Shown here: positions 1 through 5,216 of the stretch, in pieces
Position numbering within the stretch: position 1 is the first letter of the stretch
Layout: the number at the start of each line of letters is the position of its first letter
DNA from: an uncultured Fidelibacterota bacterium
GTDB taxonomy: Bacteria; Fidelibacterota; Marinisomatia; Marinisomatales; UBA8229
DNA: 5,216 nt
Reading direction: 5' to 3'
Assembly (NCBI GenBank): GCA_913054425.1
Contig: CAJXJG010000136.1
Coordinates: forward strand, 1 to 5,216
Notes under the pieces: generated by a model
Databases searched by the model: none
Seen by the model: only the letters and a program-made list of their open reading frames with translations
Told to the model about the DNA's origin: nothing
Position numbers and translations under genes: made by a program

Positions 1-14
1 AATTGTTTTATTTG

Positions 15-218
15 TTAAGCAAAGTATATCCAAACCAGAATGACACTTACAACCACTAAAATTGAGTAGAATCTATCGGGATTAAGTTCCTTAGTTATGG
101 GTGACTTTTCGTAGGTCAGTCCCGAAGTCTTATCTGTTTCTGGAGCTACAGTTAAATGACTGATTCTAATTAGTACAATACTGTATATCACAAAAAGGAT
201 GAATACAAAATGCTCCAC
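15..218 (-). pseudogene. C-terminal fragment of an SGLT-type sodium/sugar symporter (67 codons, GTG start)
   Basis: This open frame encodes two hydrophobic helices (residues about 3-19 and 50-66) joined by a polar loop. Seen: the order HFVFILF, then ISHLT-x-AP, then GLTY, then a last helix ending WIYFA. From memory of the SGLT family, this matches the end of human SGLT1, where YFAIILF and VISLLTKPIP (TM13) are followed by a cytoplasmic loop and a last helix ending HAYFA. I therefore read it as TM13-TM14 of an SGLT-type solute:sodium symporter without the transport core. The frame opens only six codons upstream of the GTG, after a TAA, and has no internal Met. The GTG lies one nucleotide after the stop of the upstream symporter, so any translation would depend on coupling; I see no convincing Shine-Dalgarno. 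It probably belonged to the same ancestral gene as the N-terminal fragment at 1855-2064. Alternative: a retained small membrane subunit of the neighbouring transporter. The family match is fairly sure; the functional state is unknown. Confidence 0.7.
206..215 (-). repeat. Downstream copy of a 10-bp imperfect direct repeat at the symporter junction (GAGCATTTTG)
   Basis: On the minus strand this 10-mer encodes EHF at the start of the C-terminal SGLT fragment. It differs at one position from the copy at 1884-1893, which encodes EHF at the end of the N-terminal fragment. The two copies bracket the inserted symporter gene. They could be a recombination or duplication footprint, or two coincidental EHF codon runs. 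Confidence 0.4.
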
Positions 219-219
219 C

Positions 220-1851
220 CTATGATGCTGCCCAGGTTAGGAATAAGTAAATACCGACAGTGGTTGCCATGATCGCAAAGGATACGTTCTTTACGTGTTT
301 CCAAGGTGTCATATCTACCGGTGCAGGTTCCCGCTGATCACTGACTGCAATTTCTTCTGTAGATTTTGGATTCAAATAACCAATGACGAGCATAACTCCA
401 ACCGATAGAATAAAACTGATGAAATAGCCATGGAGCCAGTGCAGGTCTCCGTCGCCATTAGCGAAAAAAGCAGGGACATCTTTTATATTCACAAACGTAA
501 AAAAAGCATAGGCTGCCATACCAACGATCATTCCTATTTTTGCCGCAATTGCTGGGACGTGCTTGGTGGCAATCCCCAGCATAAAAATTCCAATGATGGG
601 AACACTATACAGTCCATTTACTTTTTGCAGGTAGGTAAAGATAGATTCCATCTGCGCCAGTAGAGGTGCAATGCAAATGGAGGCTATTGCCAAACCCATG
701 CCAAATTTCTTACCGGTTGCTACGATCTGTTCATCTGTGGCTCTCTGATTCATGTAGCCTTTATAAAACTGCAGGGAGAACAAGGTGGATGCACTGTTCA
801 GTGCACTGTTAAAGGAGCTTAGGATGGAACCCATTAGGACCGCAGCAAATAAGCCAATTGACCAATCAGGCAATACATGACGGACAACGGCCCCATAGAC
901 CTGGTCCTGTTTTGAAATAACCAAGACATCTGTCATATGTAGAGCAATGATACCCGGAAGGCAGAGCATGACAGGTCCTACAAGTTTCATAGCCGAAGCA
1001 AACAAGACACCTTTTTGCCCTTCTGCCAGGCTCTTTGCTGCCATAGCCCGTTGCACAATCACCTGGTTTGTGGACCAGTAAAAAACCTGAATGAACATCA
1101 TGCCCGTAAACAGTGTGGGCCAGGGAACGGTCACGACCTTTTCATCTATATTGGTCTGGGTTAAGACCGCTAAATATTCAGGGTTTGTATTAAACAATGT
1201 GGAGAGACCGGAAAAGAATGAACCATCACCCAGTTTAACAAGAGCCAGCGCTGGAATGGCCAAACCGCCGATCAATAGTCCTATTCCGTTTAAGGTATCA
1301 CTGACCGCCACGGATTTTAACCCGCCAAAAATAGCATAGGAACTCCCCAGGATGCCAATAGTAGCAACGATCATCCAAAGGGGAAAATTCAGGTCAAACA
1401 TACCTTTTAAAGCCAGGGATCCAGTATATAAAACAACGGGAAGAAGCACCGTTACATAGCCAAATAAAAACAACCCGGACACCATGGACCTTGTTGTTTT
1501 ATCAAATCGTTTTTCCAAAAAAGCAGGTGTTGTGGTAAATCCGCTGGCCAAGTATCGTGGTAAAAAGATCAGAGCCGTAGCAATCATGGCAAAGGCCGCC
1601 AAGGCTTCCCAAGCAACCCCGACGAGAGCCTTATCCCCAAACACGTCACCATTTAAACCAACCAGTTGTTCCGTGGATAAATTTGTAAGTAATAGTGATC
1701 CTGCAACTATTGGCCAACTCAGCGCACGGCCACCCGTAAAATATTCTTCCGTGGCATTATCGGATTTTTTCATCCGATGGACTATATGATAAGTGAAATA
1801 AGCAACTGCGCCAGTTGCTATCACAAAGGAGATTAATGAAAAGTTGATCAT
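220..1851 (-). CDS. YidK-like solute:sodium symporter (SSS family), probable Na+/sugar cotransporter
   Basis: Inner-membrane secondary transporter of 543 residues with about 13-14 hydrophobic helices, complete for the family (E. coli YidK is about 570). It should use the sodium gradient to import a sugar or sugar derivative. Diagnostic stretches are TNLSTEQLVGLNG (56-68), FLPRYL (96-101), FLEKRFDKTTR (111-121), YWSTNQVIVQR (258-268), AAKSLAEGQKG (271-281) and SSFNSALNSASTLFS (345-359). By recalled alignment to Vibrio vSGLT, the galactose-contacting residues are kept: Q62 (vSGLT Q69), E82 (E88), N262 (N260), K289 (K294) and Q409 (Q428). The Na+-site serines correspond to S345/S346 (S364/S365). 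Start: ATG at 1851, preceded in frame by TAA-AAA and without a clear Shine-Dalgarno, so coupling to the upstream fragment is likely. The gene lies between the two ends of a different SGLT-type symporter and is GC-richer than they are. Substrate is inferred only; glucose or a beta-glucoside would fit the neighbouring GH3 and ROK genes. Confidence 0.93.
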   Translation of the reverse strand: MINFSLISFVIATGAVAYFTYHIVHRMKKSDNATEEYFTGGRALSWPIVAGSLLLTNLSTEQLVGLNGDVFGDKALVGVAWEALAAFAMIATALIFLPRYLASGFTTTPAFLEKRFDKTTRSMVSGLFLFGYVTVLLPVVLYTGSLALKGMFDLNFPLWMIVATIGILGSSYAIFGGLKSVAVSDTLNGIGLLIGGLAIPALALVKLGDGSFFSGLSTLFNTNPEYLAVLTQTNIDEKVVTVPWPTLFTGMMFIQVFYWSTNQVIVQRAMAAKSLAEGQKGVLFASAMKLVGPVMLCLPGIIALHMTDVLVISKQDQVYGAVVRHVLPDWSIGLFAAVLMGSILSSFNSALNSASTLFSLQFYKGYMNQRATDEQIVATGKKFGMGLAIASICIAPLLAQMESIFTYLQKVNGLYSVPIIGIFMLGIATKHVPAIAAKIGMIVGMAAYAFFTFVNIKDVPAFFANGDGDLHWLHGYFISFILSVGVMLVIGYLNPKSTEEIAVSDQREPAPVDMTPWKHVKNVSFAIMATTVGIYLFLTWAAS

Positions 1852-1854
1852 TTT

Positions 1855-2064
1855 TTAATTATAGGAAAGATGGCTATTTCTACCAAAGTGCTCGGAACCA
1901 ATATTTGATGCAAACAAAGCTGAACCAACTACAAACCAGTCTATATTACGGTTTGCAAAAAAATATTCGGATGTGTTTGATTTTTTCCTTGAAAGAAGCA
2001 GTCCGACCGATATTATAATAATAAGGTATATGACAACAACAAGAAAATCAATTCCGCTAAACAT
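1855..2064 (-). pseudogene. N-terminal fragment of an SGLT-type sodium/sugar symporter (69 codons)
   Basis: Residues 1-60 are a clean SGLT N-terminus: first helix (about 4-25), basic turn SRKK, then TSEYFFANRNIDW and the signature GSALFASNIGSEHF (47-60). Human SGLT1 has GASLFASNIGSGHF followed by VGLAG. Here the family match stops exactly after F60. The unrelated residues GRNSHLSYN and a TAA follow, so TM2 onwards is absent. The start is well supported: ATG at 2064 with Shine-Dalgarno AAAGAGG (2072-2078) at a 7-nt spacing. The original translation start, and probably the promoter, of the lost transporter therefore remain. The stop is in the same frame as the following symporter, only one codon (AAA) before its ATG. 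It may now act as a leader peptide that delivers ribosomes to the intact symporter. A simple frameshift is excluded, because no core of this gene lies downstream. Its likely missing end is at 15-218. Confidence 0.82.
1884..1893 (-). repeat. Upstream copy of the 10-bp imperfect direct repeat at the symporter junction (GAGCACTTTG)
   Basis: This is the minus-strand copy at the point where SGLT homology ends (SEHF). It matches the copy at 206-215 at 9 of 10 positions. The next bases read GTAG here and TATT at the other copy, so the similarity is short. Confidence 0.4.
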
Positions 2065-2071
2065 GTGTTAA

Positions 2072-2078
2072 CCTCTTT
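2072..2078 (-). promoter_or_regulatory. Shine-Dalgarno site AAAGAGG of the N-terminal symporter fragment
   Basis: AAAGAGG lies 7 nt upstream of the ATG at 2064 on the minus strand and fixes that start. It is the only good ribosome binding site I see in the minus-strand unit; the two following frames lack one and probably rely on coupling. Confidence 0.7.
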
Positions 2079-2121
2079 ATCTTCATTTTTTTTTAATTAA
2101 TTCTATGGATTTGTGTTAAAA

Positions 2122-2137
2122 TATGTTGCGCAACATA
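2122..2137. promoter_or_regulatory. Probable LacI-family operator: 16-bp perfect palindrome with central CG
   Basis: TATGTTGCGCAACATA reads identically on both strands and is centred between 2129 and 2130. Known LacI-family operators are typically palindromes of 14-20 bp with a central CG step, into which the hinge-helix leucine inserts. The adjacent repressor has the corresponding leucine (L55). The site lies 57 bp upstream of the repressor ATG and 57 bp upstream of the divergent symporter-unit ATG, so one bound dimer could regulate both directions and give autoregulation. Binding by this particular repressor is inferred. Confidence 0.65.
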
Positions 2138-2152
2138 AATATTATTAATAAG

Positions 2153-2164
2153 TATTTGCAAATA
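2153..2164. repeat. Second, AT-rich 12-bp palindrome (TATTTGCAAATA) before the repressor gene
   Basis: A perfect 12-bp inverted repeat centred 29 bp from the main operator and ending 29 bp before the repressor ATG. Its centre is GC rather than CG and the flanks are AT-rich, so chance is a real possibility. It could be an auxiliary binding site or part of the promoter (TTGCAA at 2156-2161 could serve as a -35). The whole 2065-2193 gap is otherwise AT-rich, with no gene, RNA or terminator that I can see. Confidence 0.25.
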
Positions 2165-2193
2165 TTTTTTAATTATATTAAATTTATTTACAT

Positions 2194-3201
2194 ATGAAAG
2201 TGAAATTAGAACATATAGCTGCAAAAACCGGTTATTCAATTGCCACTGTTTCCAGAGTGTTGACTGGGAAAGCAATTGGTCGTTCAGCAAGCGTAGAAAA
2301 AATTTTACTAGCTGCCAGGGAGTTGGGGTATCACGCAGCCCGACCCGTTTACCAGTTAGAAAAGCTCCCCCTGGAAATGGCATTAGTAACCCAACATGAT
2401 GCTGAGGAATTTTATTCCTGCCTATACGAAAGCTTTGACAGGATATCTTCTTTGTCAAATATTCAACTAAGTATTCATTCCATTAAACATTCAACAAATG
2501 CAGTGAATAAACTGAGTTCTATAGCCCAGTCGAATGATGGTATCATTCTAATGACGCCTACATTTAAAAGCGCGCAATACAAGAAAATTAAAGAAAAAAT
2601 AAATCTATGTCCAATGGTCTCCATCGCACCAACTGATGAAAATGTGTTTACAACCTTTACCTTTGACTCCTACCAAGGTGGACAGTTAGCAGCAAAGCTG
2701 TTAGTTGGGTCTGGTTACAAACGCTTTGGGATTATTACCGGCCCCTTAATTAAATGGGAAGCAAATTTACGGCGTAATGGATACATCGATTATTTACGTC
2801 AAAAGGAGTTTCATGTTGAGTGGGAATACCCTGGTGATTATTCATTTCAATCCGGGGAAACAGCTTTTAATAACATTAAAAAACGAGAAAAAAACATGGG
2901 CATCTTTGCTTCAAACGATCAAATGGCGCTCGGTTTCCTGCATACGGCTTTAGAACACGGCTTGACCATTCCTGGAGATTATGGCATCATAGGCTATGAT
3001 AATATGCCTTACAGCAAAATATACTACCCAAGATTGTCTAGCATCAATACCGATTTGGATGAGCTGGCAGAAAGAACGCTGGATTATCTTGTAAACCGCA
3101 TTAAAAACAAGCATAAGAATAAAACAAAACCATCCACAACATTATTGTCGGTGGAAATTATAGAAGGTGGAACGCATTACAAAAAAGAACAAAATCAGTA
3201 A
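2194..3201 (+). CDS. LacI-family transcriptional regulator
   Basis: Cytoplasmic sugar-responsive DNA-binding protein of 335 residues, the usual length for the family. The N-terminal helix-turn-helix (about 5-25) has the recognition helix SIATVSRVL (15-23). The positions that are Tyr17-Gln18 in E. coli LacI are Ile16-Ala17 here. The hinge ends in YQLEK with Leu55, the residue that normally inserts into a central CG. The periplasmic-binding-protein-like domain (about 60-325) shows TFDSYQGGQLAAKLL (156-170), RRNGYIDYL (193-201), FASNDQMALG (238-247) and GIIGYDNMPYSKIYYPRLSSI (264-284), where D158 and D242 are typical effector-pocket positions. Start: ATG at 2194; no Shine-Dalgarno is visible in the AT-rich leader. 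The 3' end overlaps the GH3 gene, so it heads that operon and likely controls it, itself and the divergent transporter unit through the palindrome at 2122-2137. The effector is probably a released sugar; its identity cannot be read from the sequence. Confidence 0.93.
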   Translation: MKVKLEHIAAKTGYSIATVSRVLTGKAIGRSASVEKILLAARELGYHAARPVYQLEKLPLEMALVTQHDAEEFYSCLYESFDRISSLSNIQLSIHSIKHSTNAVNKLSSIAQSNDGIILMTPTFKSAQYKKIKEKINLCPMVSIAPTDENVFTTFTFDSYQGGQLAAKLLVGSGYKRFGIITGPLIKWEANLRRNGYIDYLRQKEFHVEWEYPGDYSFQSGETAFNNIKKREKNMGIFASNDQMALGFLHTALEHGLTIPGDYGIIGYDNMPYSKIYYPRLSSINTDLDELAERTLDYLVNRIKNKHKNKTKPSTTLLSVEIIEGGTHYKKEQNQ

Positions 3202-4999
3202 AATATTAATCTTTATCTTTTTTGCGTTATCATTTAGTTTTTCTGAAAATCAATCAATTAAAGACCAATTTATTTCTGACCTTTTGGAGAAAATGACGTT
3301 AGAAGAAAAAATTGGCCAGATGACCCAAGTGGACAGGCAATTTATAGAATTATCGGATATCAACGAATATTTCATCGGTTCCATATTAAGCGGTGGAGGT
3401 TCCACGCCGGAAGTCAATGAGGCAAAAGCCTGGGCGGATATGGTTGATCAATATCAGCAAGAAGCTCTAAAAACGAGATTAAAAATTCCTATTATATATG
3501 GAATTGATGCAGTTCATGGACATAATAATGTAAAGGGTGCCATTATTTTCCCACACAATATTGGATTAGGATGCATGCGAAATCCTGAATTAGTAAAACA
3601 AGCTGCCACCGTTACAGCAGAAGAAGTTGCAGCCACAGGAATTCACTGGACATTTGCACCTTGCCTGGCGGTGAGCCGGGACGAACGATGGGGTCGAGCC
3701 TATGAATCCTTTAGTGAAGATCCTGGCTTGGTGACTGATTATTCTGCTGCAGCAATTAAAGGATACCAGGGAAACTCACTTGGTGAAAAGGGGAAAATTC
3801 TTTCTTGCGCCAAGCATTTCGCAGGGGATGGAGGTACACTTTGGGGTACTGGTTTAAAAGGAAAAATTGATCGCGGTAATACAATATTGAATGAAGATGA
3901 ATTCCGTAGAATTCATGTGGAGCCTTATTTGCCCGCAATTGATGCAGGAGTTGGTTCAATCATGGCATCTTTTAATAGTTGGAATGGGGAAAAAGTCCAT
4001 GGTAAAAAAGATTTACTTACAGGAATAATCAAAGAAGAATTGGGATTTGAAGGAATTATCGTATCGGATTGGCAAGGAATCGATGAACTTCCAGGAGATT
4101 ATAAATCAGATATAATTGCAGGAATCAATGCTGGCATTGATATGGTTATGGTTCCCGGTGCAGTACCATATGGAGGTGAATCATTTAAAATATTTTTAAA
4201 ATTATTCAAAGAAGCAGTACTTGAAGAATCAATTCTCATGAGTCGCATTGACGATGCTGTCCGTAGAATATTAACAGTAAAATATGATATGGGACTTTTT
4301 GAGCATCCCATGGCAGATCGAACCCAAGTGAATAATATCGGCACAGATTCCCACCGGGAAGTTGCCCGACAATGTGTACGTGAATCCCTCGTCTTATTGA
4401 AAAACGAAAACAGCATCCTCCCCTTGAATAAGGAGAATCAAAAAATTACAGTGACAGGAAGCCACGCAGATAATCTCGGTTATCAATGCGGTGGCTGGAC
4501 CATTACCTGGCAGGGAGATTCTGGCGCAATTACTGATGGCACAACAATATTTCAGGGCATAATAACCACTGTTTCAGATCCATCATCAGTAATCCTGTCA
4601 GAAAATGGTGAAAATTTATTAGATGCTGACGTGGTAATTGCAATCATTGGTGAAAAACCCTACGCCGAGATGGAAGGGGACAGAGAAGAACTGATAATAG
4701 ATAAAAATGACCTAAAATTGTTAAAAAAAATTAAAGAATCCGGAAAACCTGTCGCTGTTATTCTCGTTACCGGAAGACCCTTAATCATTACACCATACCT
4801 TGACGATTGGGATGCACTTATCGCAGCTTGGCTTCCCGGAACCGAAGGTGAAGGAGTAACGGATGTTTTATTTGGAGACTATATACCAACTGGAAAACTT
4901 TCAGTTAGTTGGCCAAAGCATATGAACCAAATCCCCATCAATATAGGTGATGAAAATTACGATCCACTGTTTGAATATGGATTTGGTTTATCTTATTGA
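3167..4999 (+). CDS. Exported GH3 beta-glucosidase / exo-beta-glucan hydrolase, barley-ExoI-like
   Basis: Retaining glycoside hydrolase family 3 enzyme of 610 residues that removes terminal beta-linked glucose from oligo- or polysaccharides. A signal peptide is visible: basic region 2-12, hydrophobic ILIFIFFALSFSF (13-25), probable cleavage near 26. No lipobox cysteine is present, so the mature enzyme is probably soluble in the periplasm or secreted. The (beta/alpha)8 domain spans about 30-380 and the alpha/beta sandwich domain about 395-608; there is no C-terminal FnIII domain. By recalled alignment with barley exohydrolase ExoI, the nucleophile is D301 (VSDWQGID) and the acid/base is E501 (GEKPYAEMEGD). 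Subsite -1 residues are D114 (GIDAVHGHNN), R177 (RWGR), K216-H217 (CAKHFAGDGGT), and the tryptophan clamp is W302 with W448 (CGGWTITWQGD). The GTG start at 3167 lies inside the LacI gene in another frame and is needed to include the signal peptide; the next in-frame Met is residue 43. Linkage specificity (1,3, 1,4 or mixed) cannot be fixed. Confidence 0.94.
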   Translation: MERITKKNKISKILIFIFFALSFSFSENQSIKDQFISDLLEKMTLEEKIGQMTQVDRQFIELSDINEYFIGSILSGGGSTPEVNEAKAWADMVDQYQQEALKTRLKIPIIYGIDAVHGHNNVKGAIIFPHNIGLGCMRNPELVKQAATVTAEEVAATGIHWTFAPCLAVSRDERWGRAYESFSEDPGLVTDYSAAAIKGYQGNSLGEKGKILSCAKHFAGDGGTLWGTGLKGKIDRGNTILNEDEFRRIHVEPYLPAIDAGVGSIMASFNSWNGEKVHGKKDLLTGIIKEELGFEGIIVSDWQGIDELPGDYKSDIIAGINAGIDMVMVPGAVPYGGESFKIFLKLFKEAVLEESILMSRIDDAVRRILTVKYDMGLFEHPMADRTQVNNIGTDSHREVARQCVRESLVLLKNENSILPLNKENQKITVTGSHADNLGYQCGGWTITWQGDSGAITDGTTIFQGIITTVSDPSSVILSENGENLLDADVVIAIIGEKPYAEMEGDREELIIDKNDLKLLKKIKESGKPVAVILVTGRPLIITPYLDDWDALIAAWLPGTEGEGVTDVLFGDYIPTGKLSVSWPKHMNQIPINIGDENYDPLFEYGFGLSY

Positions 5000-5026
5000 C
5001 AATCTATTTATTCAACTACAAGTATT

Positions 5027-5032
5027 AAAGGA
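5027..5032 (+). promoter_or_regulatory. Shine-Dalgarno site AAAGGA of the ROK kinase gene
   Basis: AAAGGA ends 6 nt before the GTG at 5039 and supports that non-ATG start. The 39-nt gap after the GH3 stop has no hairpin or T-run, so read-through from the GH3 gene is expected. Confidence 0.6.
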
Positions 5033-5038
5033 AAAATT

Positions 5039-5216
5039 GTGAAAAAGGTTGTATTGGGAATTGATATTGGCGGTACGAATACGGTTTTCGGACTCATTGA
5101 AAAATCTGGGAATATATTGTTCATCGAACATATCCCAACCTTTGGGCATGATCCTGCAGATGGCCTTGTTAATCGGTTAGCAGAAAAAGTAGATTCTTTT
5201 TTAGAAGATCACCCTG
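5039..5216 (+). CDS. ROK-family sugar kinase (probable glucokinase), N-terminal part only
   Basis: The first 59 codons of a gene that continues beyond the window. The protein starts at a GTG with good Shine-Dalgarno spacing and reads KKVVLGIDIGGTNTVFGLIEK. The DIGGTNT stretch (residues 9-15) is the ROK/hexokinase-type phosphate-binding loop for ATP. No helix-turn-helix precedes it, so it is a kinase-type ROK protein and not a NagC/XylR-type repressor. ROK kinases phosphorylate glucose, fructose, N-acetylmannosamine and similar sugars. Next to a GH3 glucosidase, glucose is the natural guess, giving glucose 6-phosphate in the cytoplasm after uptake. The substrate-deciding region and the zinc-binding cysteine motif lie outside the window, so specificity is open. 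Confidence 0.88.
   Translation, partial: MKKVVLGIDIGGTNTVFGLIEKSGNILFIEHIPTFGHDPADGLVNRLAEKVDSFLEDHP

Larger units (their letters stand above)
15..2064 (-). other. SGLT-type symporter locus with its core replaced by a YidK-like symporter gene
   Basis: Composite reading of the three minus-strand frames. The outer two are the first 60 residues and the last 65 or so residues of an SGLT-type symporter, in the correct order and orientation. The sequence between them is not that gene's middle but a complete, differently related SSS gene with its own ATG and stop. Spacers are 3 nt at the upstream side and 1 nt at the downstream side, so the locus still looks like a compact three-cistron unit. That both fragments derive from one gene is inferred: both match the same subfamily, and together they lack roughly TM2-TM12. 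Confidence 0.6.

Noticed and set aside
15..218. A new small accessory membrane subunit of the symporter
   Set aside because: The size, two helices and 1-nt spacing suggested this at first, but the motif order matches the C-terminal end of SGLT-type symporters too well. Loss of the core explains it better, although a retained function cannot be excluded.
430..1789. Plus-strand open frames at 430-663, 1091-1339 and 1484-1789
   Set aside because: They lie antisense to the well-conserved symporter gene, have no family features and have low-complexity, unlikely protein sequence.
1855..2064. Simple frameshift in a full-length SGLT-type gene
   Set aside because: After SEHF there is no further SGLT-type core sequence in any frame; the next gene begins within about 35 nt and starts again from its own N-terminus.
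2057..2086. Nine-codon upstream open frame overlapping the start of the N-terminal symporter fragment
   Set aside because: It has an ATG and stop but no Shine-Dalgarno of its own; at this length, chance is the simplest explanation.
2093..2458. Minus-strand 121-codon open frame across the repressor start and the operator region
   Set aside because: It is antisense to the LacI helix-turn-helix, runs through the AT-rich intergenic region and resembles no protein family.
3756..4416. Minus-strand open frames at 3756-3959 and 4099-4416
   Set aside because: They are antisense shadows of the conserved GH3 catalytic domain.
5000..5038. Terminator between the GH3 and ROK genes
   Set aside because: No stem-loop followed by a T-run is visible; the short gap and the downstream Shine-Dalgarno favour one operon.

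Overview
The window looks like part of a sugar-utilisation locus from a Gram-negative, fairly AT-rich bacterium. The grounds are a secreted glycoside hydrolase with a signal peptide, Na+/sugar symporters, a LacI-type regulator and a ROK kinase. The style (barley-ExoI-like GH3, SGLT-type symporters, mixed Shine-Dalgarno use) would fit a marine heterotroph such as Marinimicrobia or a Bacteroidota-like lineage, but this assignment is a guess.

Plus strand (2194 to the right edge): a LacI-family repressor gene overlaps by 35 nt a two-domain GH3 exo-beta-glucosidase/glucan exohydrolase with a signal peptide. After a 39-nt gap comes the start of a ROK sugar kinase, cut off by the window end. The three probably form one operon: the exported hydrolase releases glucose, the kinase phosphorylates it in the cytoplasm, and the repressor senses a sugar.

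Minus strand (2064 down to 15): a divergent transport unit of three closely packed open frames. The middle one is a complete 543-residue YidK-like solute:sodium symporter (220-1851) that keeps the residues which bind galactose and Na+ in vSGLT. The two small flanking frames are the two ends of a different, SGLT-type symporter. The upstream frame (1855-2064) is its N-terminus through the ASNIGSEHF motif. The downstream frame (15-218) is its C-terminus, the last two membrane helices, ending like human SGLT1. The core of the SGLT-type gene, roughly TM2 to TM12, is missing, and a whole paralogous symporter gene sits in its place.

The 129-bp divergent intergenic region (2065-2193) contains a perfect 16-bp palindrome with a central CG step, a typical LacI-family operator. 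It is well placed to control both transcription units. The main oddity of the window is the nested symporter arrangement: one symporter gene inside the shell of another, with a similar 10-bp motif at both junctions and a higher GC content in the inserted gene. A real recombination or replacement event and a metagenome assembly chimera are both possible.
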